Source: Kribbella voronezhensis (GTDB taxonomy: Bacteria; Actinomycetota; Actinomycetes; Propionibacteriales; Kribbellaceae). From it: a stretch of DNA of 64,000 bases. How positions within the stretch are numbered: position 1 is the stretch's first letter; every line of letters begins with the position of its first letter. The DNA is taken from assembly GCF_004365175.1 (NCBI RefSeq), contig NZ_SOCE01000001.1:5799098-5863097 (forward strand), written 5' to 3'. Shown here one piece after another: positions 17,101 through 25,890 of this stretch. The position numbers and the translations under genes were made by a program. Under the pieces are notes generated by a model. The model was not told where the DNA came from. It ran no database searches and saw only the letters and a program-made list of their open reading frames with translations.

Positions 17101-17888
17101 CCGAGCACAAGCCGGTGGAGAGCTGGCTGACCGACATGGATGGGGTGCTCGTCCACGAGGAGCGCGCCATTCCGGGGGCGAGTGAGTTCATCTCGACCCT
17201 GCAGGAGTCCGGGAAGAAGTTCCTGGTGCTGACCAACAACTCGATCTTCACGCCACGGGACCTGCGCGCCAGGCTGCTGGCCGGCGGCATCGACGTGCCC
17301 GAGCAGGCGATCTGGACGTCCGCCCTCGCGACCGCGCAGTTCCTCGACGATCAACGGCCCGGCGGTACGGCGTACGTGATCGGCGAAGCCGGCCTGACGA
17401 CCGCACTGCACGAGGTGGGTTACGTGCTGACCGAGCGGGCGCCGGACTACGTGGTGCTGGGGGAGACGCGGACGTATTCGTTCGAGGCGATCACGCGCGC
17501 GATCCGGCTGATCGCGGACGGCGCCAGATTCCTCGCGACCAACCCCGATCCCACCGGCCCGTCCGCCGAGGGTCCGCTGCCCGCGACCGGCTCGGTCGCG
17601 GCATTGATCACCCGGGCCACCGGCGTAGCGCCGTACTTCGTGGGCAAGCCGAACCCGCTGATGATGCGCAGCGCCCTGAACCGGATCGAGGCGCACTCCG
17701 AGACCTCGGTGATGATCGGCGACCGGATGGACACCGACATCATCAGCGGTCTCGAAGCCGGCCTCCGCAGCGTGCTCGTGCTGACCGGCTCGACCGCCGA
17801 CCACGAGGTCGAGCGGTTCCCCTATCGACCGACCCGCATCGTCAACTCGATCGCCGACGTCGTTCCGCTGATCTCCGCTCTGTCCTAA
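17097..17888 (+). CDS. HAD-IIA family phosphatase (NagD-like)
   Basis: A 263-residue haloacid-dehalogenase hydrolase of the NagD/pyridoxal-phosphatase subgroup. Motif I is LTDMDGVLVHEERAIPGA (nucleophile Asp in DMDG), motif II is LVLTNNSIFTPRDL, and the C-terminal cluster is KPNPLMMRSAL followed by MIGDRMDTDIISGLEAGL. A C2B-type cap lies between. ATG17097 overlaps the rpe stop, suggesting a linked role, perhaps clearing a sugar-phosphate by-product, but the substrate cannot be read from sequence. It meets the minus-strand deacetylase gene tail to tail, with a four-base overlap. Confidence 0.88.
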   Translation: MTEHKPVESWLTDMDGVLVHEERAIPGASEFISTLQESGKKFLVLTNNSIFTPRDLRARLLAGGIDVPEQAIWTSALATAQFLDDQRPGGTAYVIGEAGLTTALHEVGYVLTERAPDYVVLGETRTYSFEAITRAIRLIADGARFLATNPDPTGPSAEGPLPATGSVAALITRATGVAPYFVGKPNPLMMRSALNRIEAHSETSVMIGDRMDTDIISGLEAGLRSVLVLTGSTADHEVERFPYRPTRIVNSIADVVPLISALS

Positions 17889-18616
17889 CCGCACCACGTG
17901 GTGTAGAACGCGTATCCGCGAGCCTTCAGTGTCCGCAGGATGGTCGGCAACGCCGCGACCGTCTGGCTGCGATTACCGCCACCGTCGTGCAGCAGGATCA
18001 CCGAGCCGTTGCGGACGTTCGCGAGCACCCGGCGCACGATCACCGACGTGCCGGGTCGCGACCAGTCGCGTGGATCGACGGTCCACAACCGGACCGTCTT
18101 GCCGAGGCTCGCGGCGCGCCGGTACGTCAGGCTGTTGACCGCGCCGTACGGCGGCCTGAGACAACGTGGCGTGTATCCGGTCTGTGCCCGGATCACCCGA
18201 TCGGTGTTCAGTACTTCGGACTTGAAGGTGGTCCAGGAAACCCTCCGCAGATCGCGATGGTCCCAGGTGTGGTTCTGCACGCTGTTCCCGGCCAGGTAGA
18301 CCCGCCGGGTCAGTGACGGGTACCGCGCCACGTTCTGGCCGAGCTCGAAGAACGTTGCCTTGACGCCGTACGCGTGCAGGATCGCCAGCACTTTCGCCGT
18401 GTACGGCGACGGCCCGTCGTCAAAGGTCAGGATCACGTACTTCGACGCGGCCGCCGCTTGGCCCGACCCAGCGGATGCGGTGACCGCGTCCGTGGGCTGA
18501 GTGCAACCCACCACCAGCAGGGGGCCGAGCAGCGCGAGGACGACCACCGCCACCCGCAATGGGTGACGGCCGCTCAACCGAGGACTTCGCATCATCAGCA
18601 CCCCAGGTGTCGACAA
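17885..18616 (-). CDS. Polysaccharide deacetylase lipoprotein (NodB domain, CE4)
   Basis: About 243 residues. A hydrophobic N-terminal segment ends in lipobox VVGC, so it should be exported and lipid-anchored. The NodB domain shows VILTFDDGPSPYT (catalytic Asp pair), the metal ligands in QNHTWDHRDL, RPPYGAVNSLTYR, and VILLHDGGGNR. It likely removes acetyl groups from peptidoglycan or another cell-surface glycan. The start is uncertain: TTG18616 has GGAGG at good spacing, while ATG18595 and ATG18592 are later alternatives that keep the signal sequence. It forms no obvious operon. Confidence 0.85.
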   Translation of the reverse strand: MSTPGVLMMRSPRLSGRHPLRVAVVVLALLGPLLVVGCTQPTDAVTASAGSGQAAAASKYVILTFDDGPSPYTAKVLAILHAYGVKATFFELGQNVARYPSLTRRVYLAGNSVQNHTWDHRDLRRVSWTTFKSEVLNTDRVIRAQTGYTPRCLRPPYGAVNSLTYRRAASLGKTVRLWTVDPRDWSRPGTSVIVRRVLANVRNGSVILLHDGGGNRSQTVAALPTILRTLKARGYAFYTTWCG

Positions 18617-18653
18617 GCATCACCTCCACCATCCGCGCGATCCCGCCGAAAAG

Positions 18654-19409
18654 CTAGAGCACCTGGGACAGGAACTGCTGGAGCCGGGGGGACCGGGCGG
18701 CGGTGAACAGCTTCTCCGGCGGGCCGGACTCGACGACGACGCCGCGGTCCATGAAGGCGACCTGGTCGGCGACCTGGCGGGCGAACCCCATCTCGTGAGT
18801 GACGACGACCATCGTCATGCCCGCCGACGCGAGGTCCGCCATCAGTGCCAGGACGCCCTTGACCAGTTCGGGGTCGAGCGCCGACGTCGCCTCGTCGAAC
18901 AGCATCACCTCGGGTTCCATCGCCAGCGCCCGCGCGATCGCCACCCGTTGCTGCTGACCGCCGGACAGATTCCCCGGCCGTGCCGACGCCTTCTCGCGGA
19001 GCCCGACCAGGTCCAGTTGCCGGAGCGCGGCCACGCCCGCCTCGTCGCTGCCGAGCTTCTTGATCTTGCGCAGCGGCAGCGTGATGTTCTCCAGCACGGT
19101 CTTGTGCGGGAACAGGTTGAAGTGCTGGAACACCATCCCGATCCGCCGCCGCAGCTCGTCCGGGTTGCTCTTCAGCACCGACGAACCGCCCAGCACGATG
19201 TCGCCGGCGTCGGGTTCGAGCAGCCGGTTGGTGGCCCGGAGCAACGTCGACTTCCCCGACCCGGACGGCCCGATCACGCAGGCCGTCTGCCCGGCCGGCA
19301 CTGCCAGATCCACGCCGCGCAGGACCTTGTTGGTGCCAAAGGCAAGTTCGATGCCGGCAAGCTCCAGGCTGGCTGCCTTCACGGCGACAGGTTCACCGGT
19401 GGTCGGCAT
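18654..19409 (-). CDS. Polar amino-acid ABC transporter ATPase
   Basis: A 251-residue nucleotide-binding subunit. Walker A GPSGSGKSTL (about residue 47), Q-loop MVFQHFNLFPHKTV, signature LSGGQQQRVAIARAL, Walker B VMLFDEATSALDPE and switch VTHEMGFA are all present. FQHFNLFPH and the overall length place it in the GlnQ/HisP amino-acid family. Its start overlaps the end of the permease gene by 17 bases. It would drive import of the amino acid caught by the lipoprotein encoded at 20142-20993. Confidence 0.92.
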   Translation of the reverse strand: MPTTGEPVAVKAASLELAGIELAFGTNKVLRGVDLAVPAGQTACVIGPSGSGKSTLLRATNRLLEPDAGDIVLGGSSVLKSNPDELRRRIGMVFQHFNLFPHKTVLENITLPLRKIKKLGSDEAGVAALRQLDLVGLREKASARPGNLSGGQQQRVAIARALAMEPEVMLFDEATSALDPELVKGVLALMADLASAGMTMVVVTHEMGFARQVADQVAFMDRGVVVESGPPEKLFTAARSPRLQQFLSQVL

Positions 19410-20142
19410 GGACGAGCTCCTCGACCTCGGGTTCGGCAGGGCGGCCTTCGCGCAGCCGCTTGTCGAAGTAGTTGACCAGGTGCGTCAGCGGCACCGTGAT
19501 GACCAGGTAGAACAGGCCGGCCAGCAGCAACGGCGAAAGGTTGCCGTTGGTCGCCGCGGCGTCCTGGCCGATCCGGAACAACTCGCGCTGGCTGGCGAGC
19601 AACCCGAGGAAGTAGACCAGGCTCGACTCCTTGACCAGCGCGATGAACTGGTTCACCAGCGCGGGCAGCACCCGTCGTACGCCCTGCGGAATGACGACGA
19701 GCGACATCCCGGAGGTGTAGCTGAACCCGAGCGCCCGGGCGGCCTCGAGTTGGCCCTTCTCCACGCTCTGGATCCCGGAGCGGAAGATCTCGCCGATGTA
19801 AGCGGCGGCGATCAGCGAAAGGGCGAGAATCCCCAGCGGGTAGGGGTTCGGGCCCCACCAGTGCCGGGTGATCGGGGACAGGCCCTGACCGATCAGCAGG
19901 ATGGTCAGGATCGCGGGCAGGCCCCGGAAGATGTCGGTGTAGATCTTGGCGGGCCAGCGCAACCAGCGTCGCCGGGACAGCCCCAGCACCGCCACGATCA
20001 TGCCGAGCACAGTGCCCAGCACGACCGAGGCGGCGGCGAGGACGAGGGTGTTGACGAGTCCCACCTTCAGCATCTCCGGCAGGACCGCCTTCATCGACTC
20101 CCAGTCGAGGAAGGTGTCGTTCAGCGTGGACCAGATGTCCAT
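19393..20142 (-). CDS. Polar amino-acid ABC transporter permease
   Basis: A 249-residue permease of the HEQRo family (His/Glu/Gln/Arg/opine), with about five membrane segments starting at VGLVNTLVLAAASVVLGTVLG. The family loop reads RGLPAILTILLIGQGLSP and the EAA-like region QLEAARALGFSYTSGMSLVVIPQGVRRVLPALVNQF. Only one permease gene is present, so the channel is probably a homodimer. ATG20142 shares its A with the stop of the binding-protein gene (TGATG). Confidence 0.92.
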   Translation of the reverse strand: MDIWSTLNDTFLDWESMKAVLPEMLKVGLVNTLVLAAASVVLGTVLGMIVAVLGLSRRRWLRWPAKIYTDIFRGLPAILTILLIGQGLSPITRHWWGPNPYPLGILALSLIAAAYIGEIFRSGIQSVEKGQLEAARALGFSYTSGMSLVVIPQGVRRVLPALVNQFIALVKESSLVYFLGLLASQRELFRIGQDAAATNGNLSPLLLAGLFYLVITVPLTHLVNYFDKRLREGRPAEPEVEELVHADHR

Positions 20143-20993
20143 CAGCCGGCAGACGGCGGGGTGAACTTCACGGTGCCGCTACCGGGCTTGAAGGACGCCG
20201 GGACGGCGCGACCCGGGTAGTACTGCTGGACGAGCTTGGTCCAGGTGCCGTCGGCGATCACCTCGTCGAGCGCCTTGTTGACGGCCTCGCGCAGCTTGTC
20301 GTTGCTCTTGGCAACGGCGTACGCCGTCGGCGCGGAGCTGAGTTCCTTCGCGGCCAGGATGACCACGCCGCCGCCCTGCTCCTTGGCCATCTTCTCGCCG
20401 ATCTCGGCGGGGGAGATCCAGGCGTCCGCCGTACCGGCCTTGAGCTGGCCGACCGCGGCGTTGTAGTTGGGCACGCGGACCGGGTTCAGGTTCTTGCTGG
20501 TGGCGTAGTCGTCCTGGACGGTGCCCTGGACGACGACGACGCGCTTACCGGCGAGCTGGTCGAACGAGGTGATGCCGGACGTCTTGGTGGTGTTCAGGCC
20601 GAGGTAGCCGAAGTCGTACCCATTGCTGAAGGCAACCGTCTTCTTGCGCGCCTCGGTGATCGTGATCGACGAGCTGCCGAGGTCGAACTGGCCGCCGTTC
20701 ACCTGCGACAGCAGGGCGGAGAAGTCGGTGCCGACGAACTCCGGCTTGAGGTTCAGCTTCGCCGCGACCGCGGTGATCAGGTCGTTGTCGAAGCCGGTGA
20801 ACTTGCCGTCCTTGACGTACACGTTCGGCGGCGCGTCGGTGAGCGTGCCGATCCGGAGCGTGCCGGCCTGCAGCAGGCCCAGATCGGGGCCGCCCGAGGA
20901 CTTGTCGTCGCTACCGCAGGCAGCCAGCGCGACGACCAGGGTGACGGCCGTACCGAGCGCAGCAAGCCGGCGAAGAGCGCTGAAGGCGCGCAC
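20142..20993 (-). CDS. Amino-acid-binding lipoprotein of ABC transporter
   Basis: A 283-residue family 3 solute-binding protein. GTG20993 is chosen because AAGGAG lies six bases upstream; the open frame to 21041 adds an unlikely N-terminus. The signal peptide ends in lipobox LAAC. The mature domain shows LRIGTLTDAPPNVYVKDGKFTGFDNDLITAVAAKL and FDLGSSSITITEARKKTVAFSNGYDFGYLGL, as in polar amino-acid and glutamate/glutamine binders. The actual ligand cannot be stated. It is the first gene of the three-gene importer operon. Confidence 0.9.
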   Translation of the reverse strand: MRAFSALRRLAALGTAVTLVVALAACGSDDKSSGGPDLGLLQAGTLRIGTLTDAPPNVYVKDGKFTGFDNDLITAVAAKLNLKPEFVGTDFSALLSQVNGGQFDLGSSSITITEARKKTVAFSNGYDFGYLGLNTTKTSGITSFDQLAGKRVVVVQGTVQDDYATSKNLNPVRVPNYNAAVGQLKAGTADAWISPAEIGEKMAKEQGGGVVILAAKELSSAPTAYAVAKSNDKLREAVNKALDEVIADGTWTKLVQQYYPGRAVPASFKPGSGTVKFTPPSAG

Positions 20994-21041
20994 AGATGTC
21001 TCCTTAGAACTGGTGAACCGGAAGGCGTGGGGGTGACCCAC

Positions 21042-21480
21042 CGCCCGACGCTAACGCCGCGACCAGGCAACCAATTCCCCACCGACACCGCCTGAGACGC
21101 CACCCGAATGTCTACTCGGCTTGTGATATATCAGCCCCGGGAGCCGAACGCAGGAGGCGCATCTTGGCGCGAGCGTCGCGCCGGGTGGTGGCGGGTCGTC
21201 GGAGCTGCTCAGCCGGTCGATGTCCTCGGAGCCGCGCTTCTCGAGGGCCCACGCCTCGAGCTCTTCCCCGGCGCGCGGGGTGGCCTGGGTTTGAACGTGC
21301 GCCGGTACGACTGCCTCAGCCGGGCACCCGGTGAGCCGCGACGGAGGAGCGGCGACTTGGGGTGGGTGGGAGCGGCGAGGAACGAGCTGCGTGGGGACTG
21401 CTCGGCGTACCAGGATGTGACCTGGGTCCTGGACTGGTTGCGGGGCAGTGGCACACTTGGGGTACGAGTGAACCCACTCG
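21042..21480. other. Upstream region of the rib operon with no convincing gene
   Basis: A stretch between the amino-acid importer and the FMN riboswitch. It contains TGATATATCA at 21124-21133, a perfect 10-base palindrome of the kind seen at GntR-family operators, but no regulator gene follows. Open frames on both strands run into the riboswitch and look like GC-driven shadows. The rib promoter probably lies in the last part. Confidence 0.4.
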
Positions 21481-21607
21481 CGTGCTCCGGGGTCGGTGTA
21501 ATTCCGAGCCGGCGGTGATAGTCCGCGACCCGGCCGAGGCTGTTTCTCGGCCGGTTGACCTGGTGGAATTCCGGGACCGACGGTGAAAGTCCGGATGGGA
21601 GGCGCAC
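21481..21607 (+). promoter_or_regulatory. FMN riboswitch (RFN element)
   Basis: The conserved RFN blocks are readable in order: CTCCGGGGTCGGTGTAATTC, GAGCCGGCGGTGATAGTCCG, a variable hairpin (CGGCCGAGGC...CTCGGCCG), GGTGGAATTCCGG, and GACCGACGGTGAAAGTCCGG followed by ATGGGAGG. It sits about 130 bases upstream of ribD on the same strand. By known mechanism, FMN binding lowers expression of the riboflavin genes. No T-rich terminator is obvious after it, so control may act at translation or by Rho; this is inference. Confidence 0.94.
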
Positions 21608-21734
21608 GCGATCGGCGGGAGCGCTCCGGCGTCCGGACGACGCGGCCCCGAAGGCTGCGCGCGACCGGGGGTCCGGATCGTGCACGCCGGTTGTCATGGC
21701 CCCGGGCGCGTCCGTGACAACGAGGGACCCGTCA

Positions 21735-22763
21735 GTGAAGAACGTCTCGCCGATCGACAGCGCGTGGTTGCGTCGCGCCGTCGAGCTCGCCGCGCGCGGC
21801 ATCGGCAGCACGCACCCGAACCCGGTCGTCGGCTGTGTGATCACGAACCGGGACGGCCATCCGGTCGGCGAGGGCTTCCACGCCTACCCCGGCGGTCCGC
21901 ATGCCGAGGTCGTCGCCCTGCGGATGGCGGGCTCGCAGGCACGCGGCGGTACGGCGTACGTGACGCTGGAGCCGTGTAATCACACCGGCCGGACCGGGCC
22001 GTGCGCCGACGCGTTGATCGAGGCCGGCATCAGCCGGGTCGTGTACGCCGTACCGGACCCGAACAAGCAGGCATCCGGTGGCGGGGAGAAGCTGCGGAGC
22101 AAGAACATCGTCGTCGAAGAGGGCGTCCTCCGCGACGAGGCCGAAGCGGTGAACCAGGTCTGGCTGCACAGCGTCCGCACCGGTCGGCCGTTTGTCACCT
22201 GGAAATTCGCGACGACGCTCGACGGGCGGAGTGCGGCGCCGGACCGGTCGAGCAAGTGGATCACCGGACCACTCGCCCGCGCCGACGTGCACCGCAAGCG
22301 GGCCGAGTGCGATGCCATCGCTGTCGGCACGCAGACCGTCCTCGACGACGATCCCGAGCTGACGGTCCGCGACGAGCACGACGTACCGGCCTCGCGGCAG
22401 CCGTTGCGGGTCGTGGTCGGCGACCGCCCGATCCCGCCGACCGCGCGGGTCCGCAATGACCGCGCCGAGACTCTGTTGCTGCCCACCCACGACCCTGCCG
22501 AGGTACTACGGCAGCTCGACGATCACCAGATTCGCCACCTCTGGCTCGAAGGCGGACCGACGCTCGCGGCCGCGTTCCTCCGCGCCGGCCTGGTCGACCA
22601 GATCGTCGCGTACGTCGCGCCCGCGATGCTCGGATCGGGCTTCTCGGCCGTCGGGGATCTCGGTGCGGAATCTATCGACCAGCTCCGGCGCTTCAACCTG
22701 GCGGACGTCACGCGTCTCGGCGACGACGTCCGGCTCACCCTGACTCCCCTGGGAGGGAACTGA
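21735..22763 (+). CDS. ribD: Bifunctional diaminohydroxyphosphoribosylaminopyrimidine deaminase/reductase
   Basis: A 342-residue enzyme doing two steps of riboflavin synthesis. The N-terminal cytidine-deaminase-like domain has the zinc motif GPHAEVVAL with TLEPCNHTGRTGPCADALI. The C-terminal NADPH-dependent reductase domain begins near RPFVTWKFATTLDGRSA and contains SKWITGPLARADVHRKRAECDAIAVGTQTVLDDDPELTVR. GTG21735 is chosen with GAGGGA eight bases upstream; GTG21714 and ATG21696 are in-frame alternatives. It is the first gene after the FMN riboswitch, and its stop overlaps ribE (TGATG). Confidence 0.94.
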   Translation: MKNVSPIDSAWLRRAVELAARGIGSTHPNPVVGCVITNRDGHPVGEGFHAYPGGPHAEVVALRMAGSQARGGTAYVTLEPCNHTGRTGPCADALIEAGISRVVYAVPDPNKQASGGGEKLRSKNIVVEEGVLRDEAEAVNQVWLHSVRTGRPFVTWKFATTLDGRSAAPDRSSKWITGPLARADVHRKRAECDAIAVGTQTVLDDDPELTVRDEHDVPASRQPLRVVVGDRPIPPTARVRNDRAETLLLPTHDPAEVLRQLDDHQIRHLWLEGGPTLAAAFLRAGLVDQIVAYVAPAMLGSGFSAVGDLGAESIDQLRRFNLADVTRLGDDVRLTLTPLGGN

Positions 22764-23368
22764 TGTTCACCGGCATCATCGAAGAACTCGGCACGGTCGA
22801 GGCCCTCGACCTGCTCGACGGCGACGCCGCCCGGCTCACGATCCGGGCTCCGCTGGTGACGCAGGACGCCGGGCACGGCGACTCGATCTCGGTGAACGGC
22901 TGTTGCCTCACAGTGGTCGAGCACGGTGACGGAACCTTCACCGCCGACGTGATGCGCGAGACCCTCAAGCGCACCAGCCTCGGCGCCGTCGAGAAGGGTT
23001 CGTCCGTCAACCTCGAACGCGCGGTGCAGGCGCACGCGCGACTCGGCGGCCACATCGTCCAGGGGCACGTCGACGGCACCGGCACGATCGCGAGCCGGCA
23101 GCCGGCCGAGCACTGGGAGGTGGTCCGGATCGCCGCCCCACCGGAGATTCTCCGGTACGTCGCGGAGAAGGGCTCCATCGCTGTCGACGGAGTGTCGTTG
23201 ACCGTCACCGATGTGGACGACGCCACCGGAACCTTCGGGATCAGCCTGATCCCGACCACGCTGGAACTGACCGTGCTCGGCCGCAACCAGGTCGGGGACA
23301 CGGTGAATCTCGAAGTCGACGTCATCGCCAAGTACGTCGAGCGGCTACTCGTTGCTGGAGGCAAATAA
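22763..23368 (+). CDS. ribE: Riboflavin synthase alpha chain
   Basis: A 201-residue enzyme with two lumazine-binding repeats. It converts two molecules of 6,7-dimethyl-8-ribityllumazine into riboflavin and the pyrimidinedione. Repeat 1 begins MFTGIIEELGTVEAL with SISVNGCCLTVV; repeat 2 begins RLGGHIVQGHVDGTGTI with SIAVDGVSLTVTDVDD. Length and both repeats are normal for the family. It overlaps ribD at the start and the PnuC-like gene at its stop (TAATG). Known in some genomes as ribC. Confidence 0.95.
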   Translation: MFTGIIEELGTVEALDLLDGDAARLTIRAPLVTQDAGHGDSISVNGCCLTVVEHGDGTFTADVMRETLKRTSLGAVEKGSSVNLERAVQAHARLGGHIVQGHVDGTGTIASRQPAEHWEVVRIAAPPEILRYVAEKGSIAVDGVSLTVTDVDDATGTFGISLIPTTLELTVLGRNQVGDTVNLEVDVIAKYVERLLVAGGK

Positions 23369-24033
23369 TGGACTGGCTGCTGCACTCCCAGGTGACGATC
23401 GGCGGCTCGCCGGTCCTGGTCCGGGAGATCGTCGGGAACGTCTTCGGACTGGCGAGCGCCCTGTTCGGCATGCGCCGGCTGGTGGCTGCCTGGCCGGTCG
23501 GCATCGTCGGCAACGTGCTGCTGTTCACCGTTTTCGTCGGCGGGCTCTTCGACACCCCGCAGGACAAGGATCTCTGGGGCCAGGCCGGCCGCCAGGTGTT
23601 CTTCGCGCTGGTCAGCCTCTACGGCTGGTACCGCTGGTACCAGACCCGCCACAGCGGCGCGGGCACCGGCGTACAGCCGCGGTGGGCCTCGGGCCGCGAG
23701 CGGCTCGAGTTGCTCGGCGTGGCCGTCGTGCTCTACGCCATCGCGTACCCCGTGCTGAAGGCGCTCGGCTCGTGGGGACCGCAGTGGGATGCGTGGATCC
23801 TGACCGGGTCGATCCTGGCGACGTACGGGATGGCGCGCGGGTTCGTCGAGTTCTGGCTGGTCTGGATCGCCGTCGACGTGGTCGGTGTACCGCTGCTCGT
23901 GCAGGCCAAGTTCTACCCGTCCGCGACGATGTACGTCGTGTACGGACTGTTCTGTGTCCTCGGGTTCGCCTCCTGGTGGCGGATCCAGAATCGCGCGGCG
24001 GTCGCCACGCCTGAACCGGTAGTGGTGGGCTGA
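23368..24033 (+). CDS. PnuC-family transporter in the riboflavin operon (possible riboflavin importer)
   Basis: A 221-residue membrane protein of about seven segments from the PnuC family. The conserved substrate-site region reads VSLYGWYRWYQTRHSG (W-x-x-W), and the second half has VEFWLVWIAVDVVGVPLL. PnuC proteins carry nicotinamide riboside; the related PnuX of Corynebacterium carries riboflavin and is controlled by an FMN riboswitch. Placement inside this FMN-controlled operon, overlapping ribE and one base before ribBA, makes flavin uptake the better guess. Sequence alone cannot settle the substrate. Confidence 0.85.
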   Translation: MDWLLHSQVTIGGSPVLVREIVGNVFGLASALFGMRRLVAAWPVGIVGNVLLFTVFVGGLFDTPQDKDLWGQAGRQVFFALVSLYGWYRWYQTRHSGAGTGVQPRWASGRERLELLGVAVVLYAIAYPVLKALGSWGPQWDAWILTGSILATYGMARGFVEFWLVWIAVDVVGVPLLVQAKFYPSATMYVVYGLFCVLGFASWWRIQNRAAVATPEPVVVG

Positions 24034-24034
24034 C

Positions 24035-25267
24035 ATGGGTGAAGTGCTGAAACTCGACACGATCGAGCACGCCGTCGACGAGATCCGGGCGGGCCGGCCG
24101 GTGATCGTGGTCGACGACGAGGACCGGGAGAACGAGGGCGACCTGGTCTTCGCCGCGTCCAAGGCGACGCCGGAACTGCTCGCGTTCCTGATCCGCTACA
24201 GCTCGGGCGTGGTCTGCGTCCCGATGGAGGCGGCCGAGCTGGACCGGCTCGGGATCCCGCTGATGACGCCGCACAACCGGGAGCGCCTGCGGACGGCGTA
24301 CACGATCTCCGTCGACGCTCGCGACAAGGTGACGACCGGGATCTCGGCGGCCGACCGGGCCCGGACGATCCGGGTGCTGGCCGATTCGGCGTCGGAGTCC
24401 TATGACCTGGTGCAGCCTGGGCACATCTTCCCGCTGCGGGCGCGCGAGGGCGGCGTACTGGTTCGTCCTGGGCACACCGAGGCGTCGCTCGACCTCGCCC
24501 GGATCGCCGGGTTGCGGCCGGCCGCGGTGATCGCGGAGTTGGTGAACGACGACGGGACGATGAAGCGCGGGGCCGATCTGCGGACGTTCGCGGACGAGCA
24601 CGGGCTGGTGCTGGTGTCGATCGAGGACCTGATCCGCTACCGGCGCCGGACCGAGAGCCAGATCCAGCGAGTCGCCACGACGGTGCTGCCCACGCAGTAC
24701 GGCGACTTCGTTGCCCACGGCTACCGGAACACGGTCGACGGGTCGGAGCAGCTGGCGCTGGTCCGGGGCGAGCTCGGCGATGGGCCGACATTGGTGCGGT
24801 TGCACTCTGAATGCCTTACCGGTGACGTCTTCGGTTCGCTGCGGTGTGACTGTGGTCCTCAGTTGGACGAGGCGATGCGGCAGGTCGCGGCCGAGGGCGG
24901 CGTCGTGGTCTATCTGCGTGGGCACGAGGGGCGCGGGATCGGGCTGCTGCACAAGCTGCAGGCCTATGAACTGCAGGACGCGGGCCGGGACACGGTCGAC
25001 GCGAACCTCGATCTCGGACTGCCAGCGGATGCTCGTGACTACGGCACCGGCGCGCAGATCCTGGCCGACCTGGGGATCACCTCGGTGCGGCTGCTGACGA
25101 ACAACCCCGACAAGCTGGCCGGCGTCCAGGGCTACGGCATCGACGTGGTCGAGCGCCGCGGCATCTCGATCGATCCGACCGAACACAATCTGCGGTACCT
25201 GCGGACCAAGCGCGACCGGATGGGCCACCACCTGCCCACCGGCACGGACGAGAACGGAGCCAACTGA
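24035..25267 (+). CDS. ribBA: Bifunctional DHBP synthase / GTP cyclohydrolase II
   Basis: A 410-residue fusion providing both branches of riboflavin synthesis. The N-terminal RibB domain (about 1-205) shows VIVVDDEDRENEGDLVFAA, TTGISAADRARTIRVLAD, and REGGVLVRPGHTEASLDLA; it makes dihydroxybutanone phosphate from ribulose 5-phosphate. The C-terminal RibA domain (about 210-400) shows LVRLHSECLTGDVFGSLRCD with the zinc cysteines, YLRGHEGRGIGL, and LLTNNPDKLAGVQGYG; it opens GTP. Both active sites appear complete. The stop overlaps the ribH start. Confidence 0.96.
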   Translation: MGEVLKLDTIEHAVDEIRAGRPVIVVDDEDRENEGDLVFAASKATPELLAFLIRYSSGVVCVPMEAAELDRLGIPLMTPHNRERLRTAYTISVDARDKVTTGISAADRARTIRVLADSASESYDLVQPGHIFPLRAREGGVLVRPGHTEASLDLARIAGLRPAAVIAELVNDDGTMKRGADLRTFADEHGLVLVSIEDLIRYRRRTESQIQRVATTVLPTQYGDFVAHGYRNTVDGSEQLALVRGELGDGPTLVRLHSECLTGDVFGSLRCDCGPQLDEAMRQVAAEGGVVVYLRGHEGRGIGLLHKLQAYELQDAGRDTVDANLDLGLPADARDYGTGAQILADLGITSVRLLTNNPDKLAGVQGYGIDVVERRGISIDPTEHNLRYLRTKRDRMGHHLPTGTDENGAN

Positions 25268-25737
25268 TGTCGGGAAGCGGAGCACCCAGGATTCAGATCC
25301 CGCGCGCGGAAGGTGTCCGGGTCGCCGTGATCGCCGCGCAGTGGCACCCGACGGTGACGGACGCGCTCGTCGCCGGCGCTGAACGCGCGCTGGCCGACTC
25401 GGGCGTCACCGACTACAAGGTGATCCGGGTGCCCGGGTCCTTCGAGCTTCCCGTCGCGGCCCTGCACGCCGCCCGCAGCGGGTACGACGCCGTGGTTGCC
25501 CTCGGCGTCGTCATCCGCGGCGACACCCCGCACTTCGAGTACGTCTGCCAGGCGGCGACCGACGGTCTCATGCGAGTCTCCGTCAACACCGGCGTACCGG
25601 TCGGCTTCGGCCTCCTCACCTGCGACAACGACCCCCAGGCCCTCGACCGAGCCGGCCTCCCGGACTCCCGAGAAGACAAGGGCTACGAATCCACCCAAGC
25701 AGCCCTCGCCACCCTGATCGCAGCCCGCGCCTTGTAA
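25267..25737 (+). CDS. ribH: 6,7-dimethyl-8-ribityllumazine synthase
   Basis: A 156-residue lumazine synthase joining the pyrimidine and butanone-phosphate intermediates; it normally forms 60-mer or pentamer shells. Family marks are VAVIAAQWHPTVTDALVAGA, VPGSFELPVAA, ALGVVIRGDTPHFEYVCQAATDGLMRV (with catalytic His) and GVPVGFGLLTCDNDPQALDRAG. It is the last gene of the operon and is followed by two hairpins. Confidence 0.96.
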   Translation: MSGSGAPRIQIPRAEGVRVAVIAAQWHPTVTDALVAGAERALADSGVTDYKVIRVPGSFELPVAALHAARSGYDAVVALGVVIRGDTPHFEYVCQAATDGLMRVSVNTGVPVGFGLLTCDNDPQALDRAGLPDSREDKGYESTQAALATLIAARAL

Positions 25738-25782
25738 AACAGAACTGAAAGAAACACCAAAGACAAGAAGGAAAGAGAAATA

Positions 25783-25887
25783 GCAGGAGGCCTGAGGTTG
25801 CTCTCAGCGCCTCACTGACCGGGCTTACGGGGTTCTTCGGCTGGAATCCCGGTGGATCGCCAACACTGATCAGTGGTGGCGATCCGC
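25783..25887. terminator. Two hairpins between convergent ribH and the four-domain gene
   Basis: The first is GAGGC-CTGAG...CTCAG-CGCCTC at about 25786-25813. The second is a near-perfect 32-base palindrome at 25854-25885: arms GGATCGCCA and TGGCGATCC around CACTGATCAGTG with one A/G mismatch. Neither has a T-run, as is common in high-GC genomes. They probably end transcription from both sides. Confidence 0.6.
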
Positions 25888-25890
25888 GGT

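Noticed and set aside
21108..21518. Possible 136-residue gene upstream of the rib operon
   Set aside because: It runs into the FMN riboswitch, has no recognisable domain and no ribosome site; more likely untranslated region.
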